Source of the DNA: Acidovorax soli
GTDB taxonomy: Bacteria; Pseudomonadota; Gammaproteobacteria; Burkholderiales; Burkholderiaceae_C
NCBI RefSeq assembly: GCF_900107605.1
Contig: NZ_FNQJ01000024.1
Location: 1 to 55,578 of the forward strand
Reading direction: 5' to 3'
Length of the DNA: 55,578 nt
Shown: positions 44,261 through 51,465 of the stretch, in pieces
How the letters are laid out: each line of letters begins with the position of its first letter
Position numbering within the stretch: the stretch's first letter is position 1
Position numbers and translations under genes: made by a program
The notes under the pieces: model-generated
What the model was told of the DNA's origin: nothing
What the model saw: only the letters and a program-made list of their open reading frames with translations
Databases searched by the model: none

Positions 44261-44790
44261 GTCTTGGTCCTGCGAAACGGGGTAACGTTGACATCGGCCT
44301 TGGGTGTCGCAGGTACCCCCATGGCCAGCTTCAAAGCGTCGCGCGCACGGGCTAGGCGCGACAACACCGTGCCGGGCGCGATCTCCAGCGCCTCGGCCAT
44401 CTGGGCGGTGGGCATGTCGTCGAAATAAAACAGCACCAGCACCTCGCGGTGGATGGGCGCCAGGCGCGCGAGCGCCTTGACGACATCGAGTTTGTCGTCC
44501 AGCCCCGCGTCGGGCGCCGCTTGCTCGGGCTGCTCTTCATCGTCCAGCGACTGCATGCTGGGTGCGGCCTGGCGAAAGGCGGCGCGGCGCATGATCTGAA
44601 AGAGCCAAGCCCGTGCCAGCGCAGCGTCGCGCAGTTGCTCCCGGTGCTTCCAGGCGTTGGCAAAACAGTCTTGCACCACGTCTTCGGCAATGGCGCGCGA
44701 ACCAGTGAGCGCCCACGCACTGCGCAGCAAAAAACGGTAGTGCTCACGCACCCATTGGTTATAGCGGGACTCGGCAGACTGGAACAGCAT
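44257..44790 (-). CDS. ECF RNA polymerase sigma factor 2
   Basis: About 177 residues from ATG 44790 (TTG 44799 is the longer frame). Region 2: WALTGSRAIAEDVVQDCFANAW; region 4: LARLAPIHREVLVLFYFDDMPTAQMAEALEIAPGTVLSRLARARDAL. The anti-sigma partner overlaps its end. A GGAAT-N17-GCTCT element ends about nine bases before the ATG, which would make the message nearly or fully leaderless. Confidence 0.92.
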   Translation of the reverse strand: MLFQSAESRYNQWVREHYRFLLRSAWALTGSRAIAEDVVQDCFANAWKHREQLRDAALARAWLFQIMRRAAFRQAAPSMQSLDDEEQPEQAAPDAGLDDKLDVVKALARLAPIHREVLVLFYFDDMPTAQMAEALEIAPGTVLSRLARARDALKLAMGVPATPKADVNVTPFRRTKT

Positions 44791-44798
44791 GGTGATCA

Positions 44799-44825
44799 AG
44801 AGCGCTGCGTGGCTTGGTTCATTCC
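44799..44825 (-). promoter_or_regulatory. Candidate ECF promoter 3
   Basis: On the minus strand: GGAAT (44825-44821), 17 bases, GCTCT (44803-44799), with the wider form GGAATGAAC and GCGCTCTTGATC. It lies in the 70-base gap between DUF305 2 and the sigma 2 ATG. It shares GGAAT-N18-CTCTTGATC exactly with candidate 4. Confidence 0.45.
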
Positions 44826-44860
44826 GTGGCGCTCATCGGTACTTTCCCTAGGGCTGTCGA

Positions 44861-45220
44861 TCAAGGCCCCCGCGTCCCACCCAGCGACGGAAATTCCGCT
44901 TCCGCACCTTTGGCTGTGCGCTGCTGCAGGGTGTGCAGTCGGCGTTGCATGCTCTGGATCTCCACCGTCTGCCCGGCAATGATTTCCTCGGCCAACTGCC
45001 GGGTGACAGGATCGCGCCCATGCTGCAACACCAGCCGCGCCATGTCCACAGCGCCGGCGTGGTGCGGAATCATCATCGCCAGAAAGTCCTGGTCGGCCTG
45101 GCCTGCGTAGCCCGGGCTGTGCATGGCCTGCATCATGCGGGCCATCGATTCGTCCATATCCCGCTGGAATGCGCTGGTGTGCGCGGCGCTGGCGCCGTGG
45201 CTGGTGTGCGCGCCGCTCAT
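44861..45220 (-). CDS. DUF305 protein (module 2)
   Basis: A 119-residue protein with one DUF305 domain (MARMMQAMHSPGYAGQADQDFLAMMIPHHAGAVDMARLVL, QTVEIQSMQRRL). No clear signal peptide is seen at the chosen start. Its ATG overlaps the propeller stop (ATGA). The DUF305/propeller adjacency matches module 1 in reverse order. Confidence 0.85.
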   Translation of the reverse strand: MSGAHTSHGASAAHTSAFQRDMDESMARMMQAMHSPGYAGQADQDFLAMMIPHHAGAVDMARLVLQHGRDPVTRQLAEEIIAGQTVEIQSMQRRLHTLQQRTAKGAEAEFPSLGGTRGP

Positions 45221-46644
45221 GCCGTCTGGCCCTTCTCGCCCACACGCACGTAGACGAGGTTGATGCTCTTTTTGTTGCGCAGCGCGCCAGAGGGCAGCGT
45301 CAGATTGCCCAGGGGGATCTGCGCAATGAAGGTCGGGCGCAGCGGGTCGCTCACATCAAATGCACTGCACACGGTCTGGCCCGCGTTGGGCGTGCCGGGC
45401 AGCTCGTCCTGTTCGTGGGCCACATACAGCAGCGTGTTCTCGGGGTTGGTCCACAACCCGTGCGACTCGCGGCCACGGCTGGAGAAGGTGCCCACCACCT
45501 TGCGCTGTCCGCCCGGAGCGCTGCGGTCGATGATGGCGATCGGGCTCGACGCCACGCCGCCGGGGCCACCATCGTCGATGCGCGCCAGGCTGGCATAGAC
45601 CACGCTGCCGCGCGCATTGCGCACGAACTCAACGTGGTTGGGCCGAGCGCCCATGCCGAGTGGCACGGTGTCGATCAGGTCGAAGCCACCCTGCGTCGAG
45701 CGGCAAGACACCGCATCAGCCAGCTTGTGCGAGAACCACACCTCGGCACCGTCGGGTGTGGTCTTCATGAAGGGCGTGAAGCCGGGTTTGTCCTGTGCGC
45801 TGATGTCCAGCGTGGTCAGCCGCTGCGGTTGGCTGTGGCCATCCGCGCCGGGGTTGACGCGGAACACGTCGATCTTCGACACCTTCTGGCTGGCCACAAA
45901 GGCCAACGTACCCTCACGGTTGAACCACACCTGCGCCGGGCCGCTCAGCGTGGGCAGGTATTGGCGAACCGCGCTGGAGCCCGGGCTGTCGGCCCCCTTG
46001 AGCTGGCGAACGGCACGATCGACGCCGACGATGGCAATGCGGTCTTCACCGCGCAGCGTGACCCACAGCTCGCGGCCGTTGCGCGTGAAAGTGGGCTCGT
46101 GCGGTTCGCGGCCCAGCAGCAGGCCACTACTCAGGCGCTCGGGGTTGGTGGTGGGCCCAGACGCAGGGTTGGGTGTGTTGCCGATGACGCGGCGCTGCTC
46201 GGCGTCGATCAGATAAATGTTGCTGGAGCCGCGCCCGCTGGTGGCCAGCAACCGGCCATCGGGCGACGGCACCGCGCCGTGCGCATCGATACAGCCGTGG
46301 TACAGCGGCTTGTGGACCATCGCCGCGTGCGTTGGCGCCACGCCGGCCGTCACAAAGCGAAACGGGGGACGAGGGTCTTCGTCAAAGCTGGTCAGGTTGA
46401 TCGTCGACTCGACGGTGTTGGTCTTGGGGTCGATGACCACCAAGGTGTTGGAGTCTTCGTTGGTGATGAAGACGCGGTCACGCGGGTCGATGTTGCTGCC
46501 CGCTGTGCCGGGCGCCAGCGTTGTTGCTGGTGTTGGTGCGGGCGTCGGGGTCTGGGCCTGGGCCAGGCTCGGGCCGGCGGGCAACGCTGCGGCGGTGGCC
46601 GCTGCCAGGGAAAACTTGAGGATGTCGCGGCGTTGGGTACTCAT
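45217..46644 (-). CDS. Secreted YVTN-type beta-propeller protein (module 2)
   Basis: A 475-residue protein with a Tat-like signal (QRRDILKFSLAAATAAALPAG), a Pro/Thr linker, then propeller repeats (NTLVVIDPKTNTVES, SNIYLIDAEQRRVIG, DRIAIVGVDRAVRQL). It ends GNLTLPSGALRNKKS-INLVYVRVG. First gene of the module 2 operon, 117 bases after the candidate ECF -10. Its role is probably periplasmic and linked to SorAB. Confidence 0.84.
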   Translation of the reverse strand: MSTQRRDILKFSLAAATAAALPAGPSLAQAQTPTPAPTPATTLAPGTAGSNIDPRDRVFITNEDSNTLVVIDPKTNTVESTINLTSFDEDPRPPFRFVTAGVAPTHAAMVHKPLYHGCIDAHGAVPSPDGRLLATSGRGSSNIYLIDAEQRRVIGNTPNPASGPTTNPERLSSGLLLGREPHEPTFTRNGRELWVTLRGEDRIAIVGVDRAVRQLKGADSPGSSAVRQYLPTLSGPAQVWFNREGTLAFVASQKVSKIDVFRVNPGADGHSQPQRLTTLDISAQDKPGFTPFMKTTPDGAEVWFSHKLADAVSCRSTQGGFDLIDTVPLGMGARPNHVEFVRNARGSVVYASLARIDDGGPGGVASSPIAIIDRSAPGGQRKVVGTFSSRGRESHGLWTNPENTLLYVAHEQDELPGTPNAGQTVCSAFDVSDPLRPTFIAQIPLGNLTLPSGALRNKKSINLVYVRVGEKGQTA

Positions 46645-46760
46645 GGATGCCTTTGAGTTGATGGGTTGCAGAAGAGCAAGACAGAAAACAAGACGGTTTG
46701 CCCTTGCGTGGGCAGTACCTTGAAGAAAACGAAGGTGGTGTAACAGCGCCTAAACGATCA

Positions 46761-46787
46761 AGAGCGCGCTGCGCCGCGTTTGATTCC
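46761..46787 (-). promoter_or_regulatory. Candidate ECF promoter 4
   Basis: On the minus strand: GGAAT (46787-46783), 17 bases, GCTCT (46765-46761), in the wider form GGAATCAAAC and GCGCTCTTGATC. It lies in the 189-base gap before the module 2 propeller gene. Part of the five-site pattern in this window. Confidence 0.48.
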
Positions 46788-46833
46788 ATGCCGCAAGCAA
46801 ACAACGGCAGCACCGGGCTGGCCTCAGGGCCCC

Positions 46834-47736
46834 TCAGCGAGAGACGCCTAACTGCCGGTACACCTCGGTCGACACCCGGGCCAACACACTGCGGTCGGCA
46901 TCGGATGACAGCGCGTAGCCAAACGGTCCGTCGACCCAGTAGAAGACGTTGATTGCGCCCTCTTGAGCAAAACGGAAGGCGGCGGTGTCATTGGTTGGTT
47001 CAGCTCTTACCGCCGGGCTCCATCCACCGGCACTTCCAATGTCACCGACGTCGTTGGACACATACAGCGTGAGCTTGTTGCCCCCCTCGTTGCGGTACAT
47101 GAACTGCGCCACCGGCCCCTGCCCGCCCGGCAACAAGCGCCCACCCTCCAACGTGTAGCCCTGGGCCTGCAAATGGGGTGGCTTCATCGGTGCGCCCATG
47201 CGTTTGGACAACCAGGCCACCAATTGGTCCTCGTTCGCTGCGTCGATCTCGACCGCGCGCCGGGCATCTGGGCTGTACACCGCGTGGGCCACCGCGGCAC
47301 GTTGCGTGAATTCGTTGGTCGACGCCCGCGTGACTGCACCTGGCGTCGCCGTCACCGCAGCCAGCTGCGCTGAGTCGCCTGTGCCAGACGTCGGCAAACC
47401 GCCGCGCAGTCCCCACCCCGCCGCGCCACTGACGACCGCAATGGCCAGCCCGGCGACCAGGCGTTGCAGGTACCAAGGGGTTTGAGAGGCGATGCGAGGT
47501 CGGGCAGACGCCCGCAGGCGTTGTGGCAACGGCTCGTTCAGCACAGGGTCGAACAAGGCATGCAGTCCGCGCTTCTGCGCCCGATAGGCCTCAAGCCGCA
47601 GCGCCTCTGCGGGCCGGGTCGCCAGGTAGCTTTCAATGTCAAGTTTGCGGGCTGGGGGCAGTTGGCCGTCGACGAAGGCTTGCAGTTCGGCTTCGGTGAC
47701 CGGCGCGTTGGTGGACGGGGGAAGTTCAGCGTTCAT
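46834..47736 (-). CDS. Membrane anti-sigma factor 3
   Basis: A 300-residue protein: N-terminal anti-sigma-like domain (EAELQAFVDGQLPPARKLDIESYLATRP), a transmembrane helix (VAGLAIAVVSGAAGWGLR near 110-127), and a periplasmic domain. The periplasmic half (VYSPDARRAVEIDAANEDQL, GGRLLPGGQGPVAQFMY) closely matches anti-sigma 1. It is longer by 22 residues, mainly in the linker after the helix. It follows sigma 3 by 18 bases. Confidence 0.88.
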   Translation of the reverse strand: MNAELPPSTNAPVTEAELQAFVDGQLPPARKLDIESYLATRPAEALRLEAYRAQKRGLHALFDPVLNEPLPQRLRASARPRIASQTPWYLQRLVAGLAIAVVSGAAGWGLRGGLPTSGTGDSAQLAAVTATPGAVTRASTNEFTQRAAVAHAVYSPDARRAVEIDAANEDQLVAWLSKRMGAPMKPPHLQAQGYTLEGGRLLPGGQGPVAQFMYRNEGGNKLTLYVSNDVGDIGSAGGWSPAVRAEPTNDTAAFRFAQEGAINVFYWVDGPFGYALSSDADRSVLARVSTEVYRQLGVSR

Positions 47737-47754
47737 GGCGAGCCCTTCGATGAT

Positions 47755-48258
47755 TCATTTGACAACCTTCAAGCGCACCGGCTCAGAACGGCCTTCCATC
47801 ACCCCGCGCAAGCGCTCGCGGCCACGCGACAGGCGCGACATGACCGTGCCGATGGGAATGCCCAGCGTCAGTGCCACATCGGCGTAGGCCATGTCTTCCA
47901 GCGCGACCAGCAACAGAACCTCTTTCTGCTCCACAGGCAACAGATCGAGCGCGGCCTGCAGGTCGAGCACCGCCAGCCGATCGCCTTGTGTGGGTGCCAA
48001 AGGCACCTCGGGGGTGTCTTCGTCCATCGTCACGGTGCTGAGCTTGGGCCGACGCACGCCATCGACGTACAAGTTGTGCATCATGCTGAATAGCCAGGCG
48101 CGCATGTCGGACACGCCGCGCCACCTGTCTGCCTTGGTCCATGCCCGCTCCAGGGTGTCCTGCACCAAATCGTCGGCGTCCTCGCGGTTGCCCGCCAGCG
48201 CTCTCGCGTAGCGGCGCAGGCGCGGCAGCCAGGCCAGGAATTGGGTGTCTTCGTGCAT
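47755..48258 (-). CDS. ECF RNA polymerase sigma factor 3
   Basis: About 167 residues from ATG 48258; the longer frame to 48423 adds an unlikely leader. Region 2: LRRYARALAGNREDADDLVQDTLERAWTKADRW, MRAWLFSMMHNLY; region 4: LDLLPVEQKEVLLLVALEDMAYADVALTLGIPIGTVMSRLSRGR. It is nearly the same in layout as sigma 1, so the two sigma/anti-sigma pairs are paralogous. Confidence 0.92.
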   Translation of the reverse strand: MHEDTQFLAWLPRLRRYARALAGNREDADDLVQDTLERAWTKADRWRGVSDMRAWLFSMMHNLYVDGVRRPKLSTVTMDEDTPEVPLAPTQGDRLAVLDLQAALDLLPVEQKEVLLLVALEDMAYADVALTLGIPIGTVMSRLSRGRERLRGVMEGRSEPVRLKVVK

Positions 48259-48307
48259 CGGCGCAGTCCAATTGGGTCGCAGCGGGCTCTGGAGGTATCG
48301 CCAGGTG

Positions 48308-48526
48308 TCACTCCACGACGATTTGCCACATGACCTTGAAGTGGTCATTGGCGCGCTCACCAGGCTTTTGAACAGCCTGACAGGCGCAGAACGGCTGGCC
48401 CTTTCCATCGACCAGTCCGACACCGACCAGCGTGGCCGGTGGGCCGGCTGTCATCGCCTGCGCAAGCGGAGCCATGAGCGATGCCGTTGCAACAAGCACG
48501 CTGGCCAAGGAGGTGGGGTGTTTCAT
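48308..48526 (-). CDS. Small exported protein of unknown function
   Basis: A 72-residue protein with a signal peptide (SVLVATASLMAPLAQA) and a short mature part containing GVGLVDGKGQPFCACQAV with a CAC motif. It lies between the SnoaL gene and sigma 3 on the same strand. No family recognised. Confidence 0.5.
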   Translation of the reverse strand: MKHPTSLASVLVATASLMAPLAQAMTAGPPATLVGVGLVDGKGQPFCACQAVQKPGERANDHFKVMWQIVVE

Positions 48527-48570
48527 GGCAGTCGTTGGCGGTTCGTCAAGCTGATGACTTGTCTGCCATG

Positions 48571-49002
48571 TCAGTAGGCTGCGGCCACGGCCAGCTTGGG
48601 GTCGATCTGCCAGGTTTCGCTGACGATCTTGCCTTCGCGGAAGGTCAGCACATAGCGCACCTTGATGGGCATCTTTCCCTCAAACACCACGTTGGCGGAC
48701 ACGGTGGATCCCTTGGGGTTGGCCGACTCGTCGATCTGGCCCACGGTGAGTTTCAAGGGGCCAACCGCTTTGCCAAACTTCTCCCAGGTGGCGCGGATGC
48801 TCTCTGTGGTGGCATACGTACCATCCAGCGGACCGCCCACCCAGTTCAGCTGAGCCTGGTCGGCGTAAGCGCGCATGACGATCTGCGTATCACCCGAGGC
48901 GATGGCCTGAAAGTGCGTGCGGGCGTCGTCGAGAGGGGCGGCAGAGACGCTGCCAGCGGCGAGAGTCAAGGCGGTGGCGGCAAGTACGAGGGTCTTGAAC
49001 AT
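48571..49002 (-). CDS. Secreted SnoaL/NTF2-like protein
   Basis: A 143-residue exported protein with a signal peptide (LVLAATALTLAAGSVSA). The NTF2-like cone fold is about 24-140: DDARTHFQAIASGDTQIVMRAYADQAQLNWVGG…, VRYVLTFREGKIVSETWQID. Members bind small molecules, and several sit beside ECF sigma genes. A GGAAT-N17-CGTCT element lies 73 bases upstream. It heads the sigma 3 operon. Confidence 0.85.
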   Translation of the reverse strand: MFKTLVLAATALTLAAGSVSAAPLDDARTHFQAIASGDTQIVMRAYADQAQLNWVGGPLDGTYATTESIRATWEKFGKAVGPLKLTVGQIDESANPKGSTVSANVVFEGKMPIKVRYVLTFREGKIVSETWQIDPKLAVAAAY

Positions 49003-49075
49003 GGTTGATCCTGAGATTGGAAAGCGTCGTTGAGGTGGGGCCAGCGGAGGGACCTTCAGGTTCCTTCATGTGGGT

Positions 49076-49102
49076 AGACGGTGAGCGCCGGGCTGGTATT
49101 CC
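49076..49102 (-). promoter_or_regulatory. Candidate ECF promoter 5
   Basis: On the minus strand: GGAAT (49102-49098), 17 bases, CGTCT (49080-49076). It would start an mRNA of about 67 untranslated bases before the SnoaL ATG. The -10-like CGTCT is the same as in candidate 1. Confidence 0.5.
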
Positions 49103-49814
49103 AATGAACACAAACTTTCTTGATATCTTTTTTGTCGCCACCGGACCAGTGCTTCGGCTGATGTGCTCGCGAAGTCAAAGGCGCACGCAGCAGAGGGTGT
49201 TCCGCGTGTTGGCTCATCGAACAAAGTCAATGTTTCACATCAGCAGCGCGGGCACCCAGCGCTTGTTTACCTCACCGACTGCGATCAACCATGCAAAAAG
49301 GGGCGACGCTTACTGCGGATGGTGCGTTCGCGCCTTGCAGATGACGGCGATTTGGATTGATACCTTATTCGCAAGAGGTCGCCGGCGTATGCAAGTCGAT
49401 GGCATGTTTCTCTGGTTCTCAAGTTGAATGTGACATCCCGCAGGCTCCGCCCTGGTGAGAGACTTGTATGGGCGGCGCTGCCGTCCTCTGGACACCGTAG
49501 GTGCGAGTGACTGTTGATAAACATTGCGGCCATTCACAAACTTGGCGGCGGTCGTCCGCAACCAGCCTGAAACTGTCGACCAGATGTCTGCGGGCCGCTA
49601 TGCAGCGGTTGCTGTCCTTGGAGTTTCCAAGCTCAGCGCCCGATAGCTGCCGTTCAACGATTTCGCTGAGCGCCGCGCTCTGCATGCCTCACGCCAAGGC
49701 GATGTCTGGGGGCTAGGCATCTCTGGCGACTCCTGACACCCTGGGTATTCAACGCATTTGCTAGTGCTCACCCGACCTTGACGCGGAGCTGGGCCGTGCG
49801 ACCCGCACACGTTA
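49103..49814. other. Intergenic stretch without a supported gene
   Basis: About 700 bases between the sigma 3 operon and the CBASS operon. Several short frames exist on both strands (for example 49163-49360 and 49310-49561), but none has a ribosome-binding site or recognisable product. It may be decayed mobile or insertion DNA at the edge of the defence region. No terminator after cap5 is obvious. Confidence 0.4.
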
Positions 49815-50990
49815 CTACTTAAGCCTCAGCGCCGGCTTCCACTCAGGTGCCTGCCACTCCCAGATATGAACCTCTTCGAACGCCTTGGGCAGCAGGGTCC
49901 TACCGATCTCGATGCTCGCTGACAGCGGCGTCGCCGGATGCAGGTGCAGGACCCGAGCGCCGGCGGCAAACAGCTGCTGCAGGAAGGCGTTGAAGCTCGT
50001 GCGGAACTGCTGCACATGGGACTCCTTGCGGATGATGCCGCGGCCAGGCGCAACGGCATGGAACTCCACGACGTCGCGGCCAGCGGGGTGCTGGGCCCTG
50101 CCCGAGATGCTGACGACGACCGATATTTCGCGAGGGAGCGCAGGCGGTACCGTGAATGTGTAGCTGGGCTCGGGACAAGCGTCGCGCGTGTCCCAGAGCC
50201 ACTTCTCGTTCGGCAGGTCCATGACGGCCGCTGGCGTCTTGTCGCCCACCAGCGCCCCCAGCTTCATCAGCATTGGGATAGGAGCGAAGCCGGCGATAGT
50301 GAGGTGCACGGCTCCTTTCCTTGCAACGAGCTCGGGCAGGATGCGCTGCTCATACTGCTGGGTAAGAGCGCGCTGGGCGTTGCCCCAGAAGTCAGGTTCG
50401 TTGTCCTGCAAGAAGAAGTTGCTCTGGTCGATGTGTACGGAGCCGGCTGTGGGGAAGCGTTTAAAGCCGCTGTTCGTCAGCATCGCGTGCTGGATGTGGC
50501 GCACGTCGATCACAGGCACGTGGGCGCCGACAGGGAACGACATCACGACGGGCATGCTTTCCTCAACACCAGTGGCCGAGTACATGAACTCGATGCGAGC
50601 CTCGTGGTCGCGCTTCATGGCTCGAAGTTGCTCAGCAGTGAATTCGTTGCTCTGGCCGTGGCGGTCTATTCGTGAGTGGCAGTCGAAGCAGGCCAGCATG
50701 AGGTTGCTGGGGTCTGCAGCCAGCTTTTCCGACAGCCCTGGAACGCCTCGAGCGCCTGCTGGGCTGTCAGCAATGATATGAGCGAATTCGCCGACTACGC
50801 TCTTGGCCTTCTTAGTAAGAAAGTCGCGGTCTACAGGCTTGCAGCAGCCGCGGAATTCACAACGACCAGCCGCAGCAATCCAGAGGTCTCGCCGGACCGG
50901 CGCGGAAATGTAGGCTCGCGCGACAGACCTGGTCACGGGAGCAGCAGTTGTGGAGGTGCTCGGATCAGGCGTTGCTTTTGGTTTTGGCAT
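49815..50990 (-). CDS. cap5: CBASS effector Cap5: HNH nuclease with SAVED domain
   Basis: A 391-residue effector. The N-terminal HNH nuclease (about 30-125) includes RCEFRGCCKPV, VGEFAHIIADSPAGARG and NLMLACFDCHSRIDRHG. The C-terminal SAVED domain (about 155-391) binds the cyclic nucleotide made by the CD-NTase, activating DNA degradation and abortive infection. GGAGAG precedes the ATG, and the gene overlaps cap3 by 26 bases. Last gene of the operon. Confidence 0.94.
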   Translation of the reverse strand: MPKPKATPDPSTSTTAAPVTRSVARAYISAPVRRDLWIAAAGRCEFRGCCKPVDRDFLTKKAKSVVGEFAHIIADSPAGARGVPGLSEKLAADPSNLMLACFDCHSRIDRHGQSNEFTAEQLRAMKRDHEARIEFMYSATGVEESMPVVMSFPVGAHVPVIDVRHIQHAMLTNSGFKRFPTAGSVHIDQSNFFLQDNEPDFWGNAQRALTQQYEQRILPELVARKGAVHLTIAGFAPIPMLMKLGALVGDKTPAAVMDLPNEKWLWDTRDACPEPSYTFTVPPALPREISVVVSISGRAQHPAGRDVVEFHAVAPGRGIIRKESHVQQFRTSFNAFLQQLFAAGARVLHLHPATPLSASIEIGRTLLPKAFEEVHIWEWQAPEWKPALRLK

Positions 50991-51465
50991 TCTTGCTCTC
51001 CAACTTCAATTCGCGATACGTGCCTCGGCGGCTCAGCGTCCAAATCCGGATGCAGTGAGTGCCTACGATGGGGAAAAACAAGCGGTCGCCCTCATAGGTG
51101 TCGCCGGCGACAGCCTGCTTCCAGTCGCGCTGGTCAACTCCCGACGGTGTGGGGTCGCGCTCGGGATGCGTGTGCCAGAGCCCAAGGTAGGCGGAGGTGC
51201 TGCTCTCTTCCAGCCATCGCTGTCGCGCCAGCGCCTGGTGCGTGGAAGAACGGAAGAACCCGTACCTGCTGCGACGATCGCTGCTCTGCGGCGTCGACAC
51301 CTCATCGATGACAACGTCGCGCGAGTCCAACAGGTGCCGGCCAAGAAGGACTCCACCTGCTTCACGATCGTCCGAGCGATGCTGGGCGAACGCCTGCATC
51401 TGCTTGAGTGCGTGCTCGACGATGATGAGCCGCTGCTTCGGTGTTACGCGATAGACGAGCTTCAC
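50965..51465 (-). CDS. cap3: CBASS ancillary protein Cap3: JAB/MPN isopeptidase
   Basis: A 166-residue protein from GTG 51465, which overlaps the cap2 stop as GTGA. An ATG at 51501 would extend it 12 residues into cap2. The JAB metalloprotease motif is present: AGGVLLGR, then Glu in DEVSTP, HTHPERDPTPSGVDQRDW. It removes ubiquitin-like conjugates of the CD-NTase and tunes CBASS activity. The longer frame to 51849 is cap2 antisense and shadow. Confidence 0.92.
   Translation of the reverse strand: MKLVYRVTPKQRLIIVEHALKQMQAFAQHRSDDREAGGVLLGRHLLDSRDVVIDEVSTPQSSDRRSRYGFFRSSTHQALARQRWLEESSTSAYLGLWHTHPERDPTPSGVDQRDWKQAVAGDTYEGDRLFFPIVGTHCIRIWTLSRRGTYRELKLESKNAKTKSNA

Noticed and set aside
45169..46656. 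A 495-codon plus-strand open frame
   Set aside because: Antisense to the module 2 propeller, with no domain and biased composition.
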